From Rickettsiales bacterium (lineage in GTDB: Bacteria > Pseudomonadota > Alphaproteobacteria > TMED127): DNA of 53,270 nt. This document shows, piece after piece, positions 16,922-26,554 of this stretch. Positions within the stretch are counted from its first letter, which is position 1, and every line of letters begins with the position of its first letter. A model generated the notes under the pieces. The model had not been told where the DNA came from and did not search any database. It saw only the letters and a list, made by a program, of their open reading frames with translations. A program made the position numbers and the translations under genes. Location: contig PALU01000047.1 in NCBI GenBank assembly GCA_002706585.1, positions 101 through 53,370 on the forward strand, read 5' to 3'.

Positions 16922-19023
16922 AAACTTATATCATTACCTCTTGCATATTTGTCAACAGATACTTGTTTATTAAAGTTGGACATTTGAGATAGCTTTATAT
17001 CAATTTTTTCATCATTTTCATTTAATATATCTCTTTTTAATCGGGATAAATAAAGTCTTTTTAAACCTGAAAATTCATAAGTGTCCCCATCCTCAAGGTT
17101 AAATCCGAAACTTTTCCAAACTATATTTTTTTTTATTTTAGAAGTTTTGGTTAATATAAATTTTAATTTAGTTTTTTGTTTAAAATCACTCATATTTTTA
17201 TCTTTATGCTGCTGTATCCAATCAGTTATATTATAATCAAATTCATGTTCTATTAATGACTGCTCCTGATAGTTTTTACTTCTTTCAATATAAGTAAAGT
17301 ATAAAAATTTTTTTATATTGTTTATCTCTTCATTATGATTTTGAAAATTTTTGCACAAGTTCATCAAATTTGAAAAAATCCAGTCTAACATGGCATCAAA
17401 ATGGTCAATCCACAGTTTTTGAGAATACCTAAGTAAATCTCCACCTTTTTTACCATTTAGATAATCCTCTTTGTTTTTATTTACAAAATCAAATACTTCT
17501 TCCTCGGTATCAAAATTTTCCTCATACAAAGTTTTGACATATTCATCTAATGAGTCTTTTATTTCAGTTGGTGCTTTTGAGAGATTATTTATCATTGACA
17601 TTGTAAGTTTACTTCTTTCAAGTTTTTTATTGTCTAAGTAATAAAATATTTCGCTTACAGGTTCTTCTCTTAATAAAGCATCCATCATAACAACATATTT
17701 TCTGGCAGTCATAACTTCTTCTTCTTTCATTTTTTCTGTAGAAAATACATTGCACTCAGTTTCACAAATTAGCTGATTGTCTACATAACCTGCTAAATTT
17801 TGATTTTGTCTATACTTTTTTATAAGCCCATGCTTCCCAGATTTATATTCTCTAAGCATATCTGTGTTGCTTAATAGTAGAGTTGGGTGAACAGTGAATC
17901 TAATAGGAGCTTTAGTATCTAACAATTCGTTTAATCCACTCATAAAACTCTGTAAAGTTTCTTTAGGAAGTGGCAAGATTATATCGGGTTCTGAAATTGT
18001 ATCCATACTTTTGATATACTCTTGTAAATTATGTAGGTTAGTTCTTTTAATGCTATCTAGAACATCATTGTTTAATGATTGAACAGCATTAGTAATTCTT
18101 AGAGCTCCATCGAGAATTTTAGCAGTTTCTATAATTCTTGGAAGTTGGCTTTTTCCTGTACTACAATGAATATACATAGGCCATTTATATTGATCTTTTA
18201 ATTCAGCTATATGATGGGCAATATCAATATCTTGTTTGTACATCCCCCAATTTGAATCTGCTATATGCAATCCTACTGGTGGATTTATTCTTTCAGCTAT
18301 ATAGCTCAATTCTTCTTTTACATACTCAAGTGATCGATAATGAATTTTATTATAATAAGACATGCCCTCATGGCAAAAAGTACACTTATAAGGACAACCT
18401 CGATTAGTTTGAATTAATGGTTGAAAGGTTCCTTCAGCTAAGAATTCATCAAATAATCCATTAACATATGGTGATTCAACTTCATCTAAATGTTTAATTC
18501 TTTGAAGCTCAGGTCCAACTACAAACTCTTTTTTTTCATTAATGTAAAAACAATTTCCTAGTTCGTTGATATGTTTTCTTATTTTTGACTTATCCTTTCC
18601 ATCTTCTAAAAACTTCTCAACAATCATTGAAAATGAAAGTTCCCCCTCTCTTTCAACCAACAAATCTGCATGACTATATTTTTTTATAAAATTGTCGATA
18701 TCTATAGGCTCTTTATTAATTTCAGGACCGCCAAAAACTATTAAGGTTTTAGGGTTTTTTGATTTTGCATAATTGGTTATTTTGCAAGATAAATTTGTAT
18801 TCCACAAATAGTTGCATACACCAATAATATCAATATCATTTTGATCTATGTATTTTATTATATCATCACTACGTTTTAATATTTTTATGTTTGCGTTTGG
18901 AAAATTTTTTTTAACATTACTTCCAATTAATCCAACTGCTAATGGTATTATATTGTTCGATATACCCTTTGATGAATAACAAGGATCTACAAGAAGAATA
19001 TTTAATGAAGAACTTTTAATCAT
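16918..19023 (-). CDS. B12-binding-domain radical SAM protein (701 residues)
   Basis: The N-terminal 100 or so residues form a Rossmann-like B12-binding domain (LNILLVDPCYSSKG, DIIGVCNYLW, TLIVFGGPEI), without the DxHxxG signature, as in many radical SAM members of this class. The radical SAM core follows with C210-x3-C214-x2-C217 (RGCPYKCTFC) and continues to about residue 400. About 300 further residues, charged and mostly helical, are not recognisable to me. It may carry out a methylation or ring rearrangement on a sugar or lipid, but nothing identifies the substrate. It gives one local reason for importing cobalamin through the btuB unit. It is monocistronic and converges on pseI with a 4-base overlap. 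Confidence 0.83.
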   Translation of the reverse strand: MIKSSSLNILLVDPCYSSKGISNNIIPLAVGLIGSNVKKNFPNANIKILKRSDDIIKYIDQNDIDIIGVCNYLWNTNLSCKITNYAKSKNPKTLIVFGGPEINKEPIDIDNFIKKYSHADLLVEREGELSFSMIVEKFLEDGKDKSKIRKHINELGNCFYINEKKEFVVGPELQRIKHLDEVESPYVNGLFDEFLAEGTFQPLIQTNRGCPYKCTFCHEGMSYYNKIHYRSLEYVKEELSYIAERINPPVGLHIADSNWGMYKQDIDIAHHIAELKDQYKWPMYIHCSTGKSQLPRIIETAKILDGALRITNAVQSLNNDVLDSIKRTNLHNLQEYIKSMDTISEPDIILPLPKETLQSFMSGLNELLDTKAPIRFTVHPTLLLSNTDMLREYKSGKHGLIKKYRQNQNLAGYVDNQLICETECNVFSTEKMKEEEVMTARKYVVMMDALLREEPVSEIFYYLDNKKLERSKLTMSMINNLSKAPTEIKDSLDEYVKTLYEENFDTEEEVFDFVNKNKEDYLNGKKGGDLLRYSQKLWIDHFDAMLDWIFSNLMNLCKNFQNHNEEINNIKKFLYFTYIERSKNYQEQSLIEHEFDYNITDWIQQHKDKNMSDFKQKTKLKFILTKTSKIKKNIVWKSFGFNLEDGDTYEFSGLKRLYLSRLKRDILNENDEKIDIKLSQMSNFNKQVSVDKYARGNDISF

Positions 19024-19099
19024 AAACTATTGTACATTTAATTATACTTTATTCAATTTTAATTAGATTTTAAAATAATTATCAATTAAACAATAATAT

Positions 19100-20224
19100 A
19101 TGATTAGTCTTAAATTTAAAAAAGTAAAATGTCCAGTTTGTGACTCAAAAAAATTCAAAAAATTTAGCATTAAAACAAGAGTGTCACATTTTCCAACAAA
19201 AATAGGCCTTTTTAATCTTAAGTGTTTTGATGTAATTTGCGAAAAGTGCTCTTTTGTATATTCAAATCCCGAACCATCAGAGGAAAGTCTAAAAAAGTAT
19301 TATAGTAATAAATTTTTAAATAAATCTTTATATCCAGATTATAATGTTAAAAAACAATTAAACTTTTTTAAAAAAATTGCCAAAAAGAATCAAAAGATAC
19401 TTGAGATTGGATCTTCAAATAATTATTTAATCAATCTTTTAAAAAAAAATGGCTATAAAGCCTATGGCTCCGACCTACTAACCAAGACAATGATTAAAAA
19501 AAAAAAATATAATTTTATTTTGCTGAATCATACTTTGGAGCATATTCCGAGTCCTAAAAAATATTTGAGAAATTTGAGAAATAAGTTAGAGGACAATGGC
19601 AGTCTCATAATTGAAGTTCCAGATTTAAATCAATATCACAAAGATGATACAATTTTAACTGCTGAACATATAACACATTTTACTGACACTACACTAAAGA
19701 AACTTCTTTATTTAAGCGGCTACATTTTTGTTAATAAAGAAAATAAAAATAATTCAAGAAAATATTCAATTAGAATGATTTTTAAAAAAGGAAATTTTAC
19801 CGAGGATGATAATAAATTTGACCAAAAAAAATACATAAGAGCAAAAAACACCTTTGCAAAAGCGCTTTCTTTAAATCAAAAAAGAATGAATAATTTTAAA
19901 ATTTTATCTAATAAAATTAATTTACTTTTTAAGAATGAAATTTATTTTTGGGGATGTAATTTAATATTTATAAATATTTATTTTTATTTAAATAAAAGAT
20001 TGAAAAAAAAATTAAATTTGGTTGATGAAAACTTTAAAAAAATTAAATATCTTAAAATTGATGCTAAAAATAAAATTATAGTTAAAAATCCTAGCAGAAT
20101 AAAACTATCTAGTGCAAGTGATGTTAAATTCATTATTTGCGCAATTAGTTGGAAAAATATTATAAACAAAAAAATTCTGGATAAGGGAATTTTTAAAAAA
20201 AATATAATTATTCCTAAAATTTGA
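19100..20224 (+). CDS. Class I SAM methyltransferase with N-terminal zinc-ribbon-like Cys motif
   Basis: A 374-residue protein. Residues 11-55 hold two CxxC pairs (CPVC, CEKC) spaced like the zinc-binding N-terminus of sugar C-methyltransferases and related methyltransferases. The SAM domain follows: ILEIGSSNNYLINLL, LLNHTLEHIPSPKKYLRNL, and LIIEVPDLNQY. The C-terminal 130 residues resemble the additional Rossmann-like region of this group (YFWGCNLIFINIY). It probably methylates a nucleotide sugar or glycan. The product of the reaction cannot be told. Its 3' end overlaps the opposing dioxygenase gene by 11 bases. Confidence 0.8.
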   Translation: MISLKFKKVKCPVCDSKKFKKFSIKTRVSHFPTKIGLFNLKCFDVICEKCSFVYSNPEPSEESLKKYYSNKFLNKSLYPDYNVKKQLNFFKKIAKKNQKILEIGSSNNYLINLLKKNGYKAYGSDLLTKTMIKKKKYNFILLNHTLEHIPSPKKYLRNLRNKLEDNGSLIIEVPDLNQYHKDDTILTAEHITHFTDTTLKKLLYLSGYIFVNKENKNNSRKYSIRMIFKKGNFTEDDNKFDQKKYIRAKNTFAKALSLNQKRMNNFKILSNKINLLFKNEIYFWGCNLIFINIYFYLNKRLKKKLNLVDENFKKIKYLKIDAKNKIIVKNPSRIKLSSASDVKFIICAISWKNIINKKILDKGIFKKNIIIPKI

Positions 20225-20984
20225 ATTTTCTTATTTTATCAAGATTAGTGTCTTGGCTTAATTGAACTTTTGAAGTTGTAGGTTTGTAATTGTAGGGGTT
20301 ATAAATCGAATTATCTAAAAAATTATATCTAATTTGAATTGAAATCCTTACTTTATTTTTTGATAAATTTTTTGAACTTCTGTGTGGAACTGAATGTTTA
20401 AAAGAAATAAAATTACCATAACTAATATTTGGTTTACAATTTGGAAGGTTTTGCCAGTTGCCAGGTTTTACTCTTATATAAGGGCGTTTATTAAAAACTT
20501 TGTGTTTCAAAATACCAATTTTTTTTGTATTTCCTTTCAACACTAATCTTCCTAATTTAGAACTCATTTTAACTAGTGGCAACCAAACAGTAACAGAGTC
20601 TCTAGGAGCATCGTAAGCCATTACCTCTTGATGCCAAGGATCATTATGTAAAGAATTTTTTTCAGGAAGATCTAGTCGAAGTCTAGGATAGTCAGCGATT
20701 TGAAGATTTGAAAACCCATAAAGTTTTTTCATATCACTAACTAAGGCTTCATTTAGTGCGTGTAAGGACGGCAAACACTGAGATGCATCAAAAAAAGATC
20801 CAAATAATTTCCTATCTTTTTTAGATAAATAAATCATTTTTTGATGGATGTTTTTTTTGATATAATCTATTTTTTTGTTTTCTTTGTATTCTGATAAATA
20901 AAAGTTTAGTAAGTTATTTAATTCAATTATAATTTTATCTAAGCATTTTTTATTTTTAATTTTTGAAATTTTAAATTCATTCAT
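20214..20984 (-). CDS. PhyH-type Fe(II)/2-oxoglutarate dioxygenase
   Basis: A 256-residue protein. The triad H118-x-E120 (NDPWHQEVMAYDAPRDS) and H201 (KHSVPHRSS), plus R213 for 2-oxoglutarate, are in the expected order with the GRLVLK and FKH segments between. Glutamate instead of the usual aspartate in HxD/E matches the dioxygenase-like protein at 10488-11144, and the triad falls at the same residue numbers, so the two may belong to one subfamily. It should hydroxylate an organic substrate in the cytosol; a glycan or lipid precursor fits the context. It is transcribed alone on the minus strand. Confidence 0.78.
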   Translation of the reverse strand: MNEFKISKIKNKKCLDKIIIELNNLLNFYLSEYKENKKIDYIKKNIHQKMIYLSKKDRKLFGSFFDASQCLPSLHALNEALVSDMKKLYGFSNLQIADYPRLRLDLPEKNSLHNDPWHQEVMAYDAPRDSVTVWLPLVKMSSKLGRLVLKGNTKKIGILKHKVFNKRPYIRVKPGNWQNLPNCKPNISYGNFISFKHSVPHRSSKNLSKNKVRISIQIRYNFLDNSIYNPYNYKPTTSKVQLSQDTNLDKIRKFKF

Positions 20985-21007
20985 AAGATTTACTTGATTA
21001 AAACTCT

Positions 21008-21036
21008 ATTATAATCTTTAAATAGATAAATCAATA
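21008..21036 (-). promoter_or_regulatory. Probable promoter of the minus-strand dioxygenase gene
   Basis: On the minus strand TATTGA (21031-21036) lies 17 bases from a perfect TATAAT (21008-21013), about 24 bases before the start codon at 20984. The region 20985-21115 between two divergent genes holds no other structure I can support. The -35 match is modest, so confidence is limited. Confidence 0.4.
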
Positions 21037-21115
21037 GTATTTAATAAATCATAATTTATTTGGTTGAAGATTTAAATTGTTTATATTCAATAAATATAAT
21101 TTTTTATAATTTAAA

Positions 21116-22844
21116 ATGAAAAAAATACTTTTAATAAATAACGCACAAGAGATAAATGAAATTAATAAGCTAAAAACAAATTTTTTTGATAATATTCTGG
21201 TATTTGATTATCAAGTTGCAATAGCTTGTAATCAAAAAAAAATAAAATTTTTATATGTAAATGATATTAATAAAAAATTAGGTAAGCATCATAATCTACC
21301 AGCGTTATTAAAAGATTCTTTTAAAATTGCAAAAAAAATTGATAAAAAAATTCATTTTTTTTCAAAAGATTTTAAAAATATTAATTTTTTCACTAATTAT
21401 CAAAAATTTCCTTTATGCAATTTATTTTTAGAGAAATATTATTATAATCTAAATTTTATTATAAAAAAGTTCCCTAAAGCAAAATTCTTCTATTATTATA
21501 AAAAAATAGATAATTTTGATTTTTTAATTGAATGTATTGAAGTATTAAAATTAAAATATAAAAAGAAATTCTTTAAAATTTCTAACTTAGAAACTTCAGC
21601 TAAAAATTTAAATTATCCCAACTTGTATGACGATATAAATCCTAGTTTCTTCAAAAATTTTTATAAAAATATTTCAAATTTTCAAAGTAATGAAAAAAAT
21701 TTTTATTTAATTTACTTATTAGAAAAAGAATATAGAAAAAAAAATAGAATTATTTGCAAAAAATAAAAAAATTAATCTAATTAATTATAACAGAAGTTTG
21801 TTCAAAAAAACCTATTTTCAACAAAACTCATTTAAAGAAAAATTTAAATTTGATATTTTTAAAGATAGAATAAAAAATATATATTTTAAAAAACTTATTA
21901 TATTTTTGTCAGATTATATAATTAATGATGTACTAGAAACAAAAAATAATATTTCAAAGTTTTTACAAAAAAAAAACATTAATTTTTTTTGTACCTCTCA
22001 TAATACACTTATCTCTAATACTATAAGAGAAACTTTAAATAAAAAAAATATAAAATCATTTACACTTTTACATGGAGGAACTGTTGGCCATTTCAATCAT
22101 GGTTTTTTTTGGCCAGATTTGGCCCATCAAAACTTGAAAAATAAAAAAATCTCATTTAACCAAACTTATTCAAACAATCATTCAAAAGAATTAAAAAAAA
22201 ATAATCACTCATATAAATTAAATAAAAAAAGTGAATATATTTCTTTTAAATCAGAAACTTTTTTTAATTTAAAAAATCTGAAAAAAAGACGAAAAAGTTC
22301 ATTTAATATTGGATATATTACTCAATCTAATAGTAATATATTGTTTAATTTGAATAGAGGCAATAACGACCCCTTAAACTTATATAAATTCAGAACTAAT
22401 TTATTAAATGAAATATTAAAGAGGTACAAAAAATTTAAATTGTTAGTATCATTAACTGAAACTAGCGATGATCTTTTTTGTGAACAAAATATATTAGAAA
22501 AAGCAAAAAAAATGAATATGATTAAAATATATAATTGGAATGCAATTGAAATTTTAAAAAAAGCAGATTTACTAATTCTTGAACAACCAAGCACAACTTT
22601 AATCGAATCATTATTTTTAGATGTATCAAAAATTATAATAATTAATAATCCGCTTTGGGATTTTAATTATAGTCAGAAAAAAATTTTAAGTAATAGAGTT
22701 AGTTTTGCTAATACTTACGATGATATAATTTCATTTATATTGAAGAAAAATAAAAAAAAAACAAATAACCTTTTTTTAAAAAAATATTACCAACCAAAGA
22801 AAAATAAAGAAATAAATTATTTTTTAAATAAAATGCTTATTTGA
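21116..22844 (+). pseudogene. GT-B-like surface-glycan transferase, frameshifted in an A9 tract
   Basis: Two adjacent open frames (21116-21766, 216 codons; 21798-22844, 348 codons) join into one 575-residue protein if one A is removed from the nine-A tract 21736-21744. The second frame stays open back to that tract and reads IELFAKNKKINLINYNRSLF in place of the NRIICKK stop. The total length then becomes a multiple of three. The C-terminal half looks like a GT-B-fold or glycerophosphotransferase-like protein: FTLLHGGTVGHFNHG, then DLLILEQPSTTLIESLF near the end. The N-terminal half is not recognised. Function is inferred from motifs and context. The 3' end overlaps the opposing membrane-protein gene by 21 bases. 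Confidence 0.72.
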
Positions 22845-23906
22845 ATTACGACGTAAAATAAAATCAAAAATATATATGATCAAGAATGGCACTAATAAAA
22901 TTCTTATTTCATATTGGATAATAGGTGTAAAGATTAAAAAAACAGAAAAATAGATACTCATTAATATTATTAATTTTTTTTGAATTATTGATTTATTATA
23001 AAAGAAAAAAATCACAAATATAATGATGAGATAATTATTAAATAATCCATTTAAACTTGATATGCTAAAAATATTTAACTCATTATTGATCAATGTAATT
23101 TCAGAAACATCGCTCGGAATAAAAAAATAAGATTTACCGAAACACTTAATTAAATCTAAATTGAAAACGATTAATGATGTCAAACTTAAAATTATTGGTA
23201 AATATGATTTATAATTTAATTTTTTTATTTGTAATTTTAAATTAAATATTTCTCTATTGGTGTTTAAATTGTTAATAGTCAACCAAAATAATGAACAAAT
23301 TATCCCACTTTCACGATTCAGTGTACACAATATTACGCATAATATGTAAGGTAAAAATTTTTTTTTTAAAGCAAAATAAAAACTTGTCGTGACAAAGAAA
23401 AACTCAAAAACTGAAAAACGCATTTCGCCTATTGGGTTATTTAGATACAAATTTATAAAAAAAATAAAAACTAAAAAATTTAGAATAATAAATTTTGATT
23501 CTTTATTTCTATAATTTTCGCTTAAAATTTTATTAATTAGATAAAATGAATTAAAAAAAATTATAGATAATATTAATGTAAATAAATAAGTATTAAATGC
23601 AATATTATTAAAAGTTGTTTTATTTAAATCAAATAAAGAAATTCTAAATTTTTCAAAAATCCATCTTAAAGAGTGTCTATTAATATTTCCAGATAGAACC
23701 TCTTTGCAAATTGAATTGCTAGTTTTTCTTATTTGTGATCTATTTTCATAATCTAATTTAATATTATCTAGATATATATTAAAATTTTTATGCAGGTTGT
23801 TTGATATGGGTTTATCAAAATTATTGTTTATAAGCTGCTTTGAAAAAGATAATAAAAATAAAAATATAAAAATATATATTAATTGAAATTTGGTCAAAAC
23901 TTTCAT
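22824..23906 (-). CDS. Polytopic membrane protein, possibly GT-C-type transferase
   Basis: A 360-residue integral membrane protein with about eight to nine hydrophobic spans. The first span (IYIFIFLFLLSF) is followed by a hydrophilic loop of about 85 residues, on the side where GT-C glycosyltransferases keep their catalytic loop. Near the middle is the stretch CTLNRESGI, which resembles the NRE motif of uncharacterised GT-C or polymerase-like membrane proteins of glycan loci. No clear DxD is seen in the first loop. It may be a glycosyltransferase or a polymerase; assignment is tentative. It is monocistronic, with a divergent gene beginning at 24021. Confidence 0.6.
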   Translation of the reverse strand: MKVLTKFQLIYIFIFLFLLSFSKQLINNNFDKPISNNLHKNFNIYLDNIKLDYENRSQIRKTSNSICKEVLSGNINRHSLRWIFEKFRISLFDLNKTTFNNIAFNTYLFTLILSIIFFNSFYLINKILSENYRNKESKFIILNFLVFIFFINLYLNNPIGEMRFSVFEFFFVTTSFYFALKKKFLPYILCVILCTLNRESGIICSLFWLTINNLNTNREIFNLKLQIKKLNYKSYLPIILSLTSLIVFNLDLIKCFGKSYFFIPSDVSEITLINNELNIFSISSLNGLFNNYLIIIFVIFFFYNKSIIQKKLIILMSIYFSVFLIFTPIIQYEIRILLVPFLIIYIFDFILRRNSNKHFI

Positions 23907-23930
23907 AATAAATCCGTTATTTCACATAAA

Positions 23931-23960
23931 TTGATAACACTATAAATTAATTTTTATAGA
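23931..23960 (+). promoter_or_regulatory. Possible promoter of the 24021-29143 operon
   Basis: TTGATA (23931-23936), 18 bases, TATAGA (23955-23960), leaving a leader of about 55 bases before the first gene of a five-gene run. AT-richness makes chance matches likely; this is the best pair I see in the divergent region 23907-24020. Confidence 0.32.
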
Positions 23961-24020
23961 AATTTGGATATAGTATCAAGTTATGGATTTTACAAAGTTT
24001 AATATATATTTAAAAAGATA

Positions 24021-24917
24021 ATGGATTTAAAATTAGGTTTACATTTAGGTTATGCATCTACAAGATACTACGAACCAAAATTATGGACCGAAATGGTTAG
24101 AAATGAATTTGGTTTAAATTATGTACAATTTACATCTAATTTGATGGAACCATCATTGCCTAAAAGTATACTATCAGATGAAATTCAAAAAACTAAATAC
24201 TATTTAAAAAAATATAAGATAAACGTTGATCATACATTTACAAGTCCAAGAAATAATTTTTTAGGGCACTCTAATAAAAAAATAAAAAATTATTGGTCTA
24301 ATTGGTTAAAAAAATTTTTATGGATATCTAAAGAGCTTGGTTCAAAAGGCGCAGGAAGTTTGCTAGGAGTTATGTCTTTTGATGACTTAAATAATAATTT
24401 TAAAAAAAGAGAAAAAGATATTTTGAATGGCTGGAGAGACCTGTCCGTATATGCAAAAAAAATTGGACTTAAATATTTATTATGGGAACCTATGTCTATA
24501 AGAAGAGAATTAGGAGACACAATAAAATATACTAAATATCTTCATAAGAAATTGAATAAAAATTCAAAAATACCAATTCTATTAAATTTAGATGTAGATC
24601 ATGGAAATCATTTTTCAAAAGATAAAGGAGATGGGAATCCCTATGAATGGTTGAAAAATTTATCTTACTTAAGTCCATCTATTCACATAAAACAAAAAAC
24701 TAAAGATGTTTACTCTCACAAACCATTTACAAAAAAATATAATAAAATTGGAATAATTAAACCTGAAAAGGTGCTAAAAAACTTAGAGAAAAGTAATTGT
24801 AAAGAAACTACTTTATATTTTGAATTTTCATTTAGAGAAAGAGAGCCATTTGATTCTCAGTCAGTAAAAGACATAAAAGAATCCATTAAACTTTGGAGAG
24901 AGTATGTTAAAGAGTAA
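24021..24917 (+). CDS. Sugar phosphate isomerase/epimerase-like TIM-barrel protein
   Basis: A 298-residue protein with the layout of the xylose-isomerase-like TIM-barrel family: strand 1 LKLGLHLGYAST, EPMS with the first metal-ligand glutamate, NLDVDHGNHF with aspartate and histidine ligands, IHIKQ, and a final TTLYFEFSFRERE containing the last glutamate. Members isomerise or epimerise keto/aldose sugars or their phosphates using a divalent metal. The exact sugar cannot be assigned. It is the first gene of a tightly overlapping five-gene set with two zinc dehydrogenases, an HxlB-like isomerase and a nucleotidyltransferase, and overlaps the next gene by 14 bases. Confidence 0.78.
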   Translation: MDLKLGLHLGYASTRYYEPKLWTEMVRNEFGLNYVQFTSNLMEPSLPKSILSDEIQKTKYYLKKYKINVDHTFTSPRNNFLGHSNKKIKNYWSNWLKKFLWISKELGSKGAGSLLGVMSFDDLNNNFKKREKDILNGWRDLSVYAKKIGLKYLLWEPMSIRRELGDTIKYTKYLHKKLNKNSKIPILLNLDVDHGNHFSKDKGDGNPYEWLKNLSYLSPSIHIKQKTKDVYSHKPFTKKYNKIGIIKPEKVLKNLEKSNCKETTLYFEFSFREREPFDSQSVKDIKESIKLWREYVKE

Positions 24918-25950
24918 TTATATTACAAAAAAAAGTATATATTTAACTGGAATCAATAAATTTAAGATTAGTGAAAAAAAACAAAAAATTAATAAAGATA
25001 AAGTATTAATAAAAATAGACTCTTGTGGAATATGTAGCTCAGATTTGAAATTTATTTTTACTGGCTCAAGAATAAAAAAATATCCTATAATTCTTGGTCA
25101 TGAAATATCAGGATCGATCGGTAAAAACAAACATATAGTATTTGGAGCCGAAGCTCCTTGTGGAAAATGTATTAGTTGTAAACAATTAAAAAAAGACACA
25201 AATTTATGTGACAACCCAATCTCAGTTGGCTCAAATTTTGATGGTGGGTTTTCAAATTATTTTTCTATTGACAAAAAAATCTTATCTAAAATTCCTCATA
25301 TAATTTATAAGAGTAATACAAAATTAAAATATGCCTCATTAGCTGAAAGTTTAGCTTGCGTAATAAATGGACTGGAAATAACTAACTTTAAAAAGAAAAA
25401 AAATATTGTAATCATTGGAGCTGGTTATATGGGTTTGTTATTTGTTTCTCTTTCAAAATTAAAAAAAGCAAAAAATATTTCTATAATAGATTTTGATAAG
25501 AAAAGATTAAAAATTGCAAAAAAACTTGGAGCAAATAATTTATTTGCTATATCAAAAAAGGAAAAAAATTTATTAAATAAAATTTTAGAACCCACAAAAG
25601 GCTTTGGATATGATGCTGTCATTTCTGCCAATGGTAATTTGAAAAGTCATGAACTTGCATGCAAGTTAGTTGCCAAAAGAGGAGTAATTAATTTATTTGG
25701 TGGAGTTCCAAAAAATATTAAAGATAAGCTTAAGATTGATGCAAATTTTATACATTATAAACAAGCAATAATAACAGGTTCTTTTTCATCAAATCAAAAT
25801 CACTTAACAAAAGCTTTTGAAATTATCAAAAACAAATCTATTGATTTTTCAAAAATTGTTACTTCATATGCAAATTATGAAAATTTTAAAGATAAAATAA
25901 AATTACTGAAAAATAAAAAAGAGGTAAAATCTATATTTAAACCAATCTAA
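24904..25950 (+). CDS. Zinc-binding medium-chain dehydrogenase
   Basis: A 348-residue MDR. The catalytic zinc motif SCGICSSDLK (Cys, Asp) and GHE at about 67-69 are present. The structural zinc site CGKCISCKQLKKDTNLC (C-x2-C-x2-C-x7-C) is complete. The cofactor fold starts at VIIGAGYMGLL. Such enzymes interconvert polyols or polyol phosphates and ketoses with NAD(P). It is one of two MDRs in this operon (the other at 28073), differing in the zinc loop, so two oxidation or reduction steps are likely. Its stop overlaps the next start by one base. Confidence 0.85.
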   Translation: MLKSNYITKKSIYLTGINKFKISEKKQKINKDKVLIKIDSCGICSSDLKFIFTGSRIKKYPIILGHEISGSIGKNKHIVFGAEAPCGKCISCKQLKKDTNLCDNPISVGSNFDGGFSNYFSIDKKILSKIPHIIYKSNTKLKYASLAESLACVINGLEITNFKKKKNIVIIGAGYMGLLFVSLSKLKKAKNISIIDFDKKRLKIAKKLGANNLFAISKKEKNLLNKILEPTKGFGYDAVISANGNLKSHELACKLVAKRGVINLFGGVPKNIKDKLKIDANFIHYKQAIITGSFSSNQNHLTKAFEIIKNKSIDFSKIVTSYANYENFKDKIKLLKNKKEVKSIFKPI

Positions 25951-26549
25951 TGAAAAAAAATATTTATCAAATTAATTCTGAAATAATTATTAGTGAAATA
26001 ATGAATATTTTATCAAATATTCCTGTTAAACAAACTGAAAATCTTATTAACCAAATTATAGATGCTAATAGAATTTTTTTGGTAGCTATAGGTAGGGTTA
26101 ATTTATCTCTGCAGTGCTTTGGAAAAAGACTTTCTCATTTAGGTTTTAAAGTTGAATTAGTTGGGGCGTTAACAGAAAAACCTGCAACAAAAAAAGATTT
26201 ATTAATTGTTGCAAGTGGATCTGGAGAAAGTATTGTTCCATTACATATATCAAAAAAAGCAAAAAAAATTGGATGTAAAATTCTACATATTACATCAGCT
26301 AAAAAATCTTCTATTAGAAAAATAGCAAATTTTGTTGTTGAAATAAATGCTCCAACAAAAAAAACTAAAAAAAAAATTAAAGAAAGTCTATCCGACTCTG
26401 CAAGTAAAACAAAAGTTTCTATACAGCCAATGAGCACATTATTTGATCAAGTTCTCCATATTTACGGAGACATAGTTTCAGTCCAAATTATTGAAAAACT
26501 TAGATTAAATAAAATAAATCTTTGGAAAAATCACGCCAATCTAGAATAA
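25950..26549 (+). CDS. SIS-domain 6-phospho-3-hexuloisomerase-like protein (HxlB family)
   Basis: A 199-residue SIS-domain protein. SGSGES (89-94) is the phosphosugar-binding loop. QPMSTLFDQ (159-167) and the terminal HANLE (195-199) are near-signatures of HxlB, the 3-hexulose-6-phosphate isomerase of the ribulose monophosphate route. AIGRVNLSLQCFGKRLSHLG matches the first helix and loop. It should interconvert a 3-hexulose 6-phosphate and fructose 6-phosphate, or a related phosphosugar. No HxlA synthase is nearby, and formaldehyde fixation is unlikely in this setting. I infer that it makes or consumes a keto-hexose phosphate for glycan synthesis. It is separated from the next start by 5 bases. 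Confidence 0.83.
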   Translation: MKKNIYQINSEIIISEIMNILSNIPVKQTENLINQIIDANRIFLVAIGRVNLSLQCFGKRLSHLGFKVELVGALTEKPATKKDLLIVASGSGESIVPLHISKKAKKIGCKILHITSAKKSSIRKIANFVVEINAPTKKTKKKIKESLSDSASKTKVSIQPMSTLFDQVLHIYGDIVSVQIIEKLRLNKINLWKNHANLE

Positions 26550-26554
26550 GACTA

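Noticed and set aside
24021..26549. A ribulose monophosphate formaldehyde-fixation operon
   Set aside because: Only the HxlB-like isomerase is present; there is no HxlA synthase, and the neighbours are polyol dehydrogenases and a nucleotidyltransferase, which fit sugar activation better.
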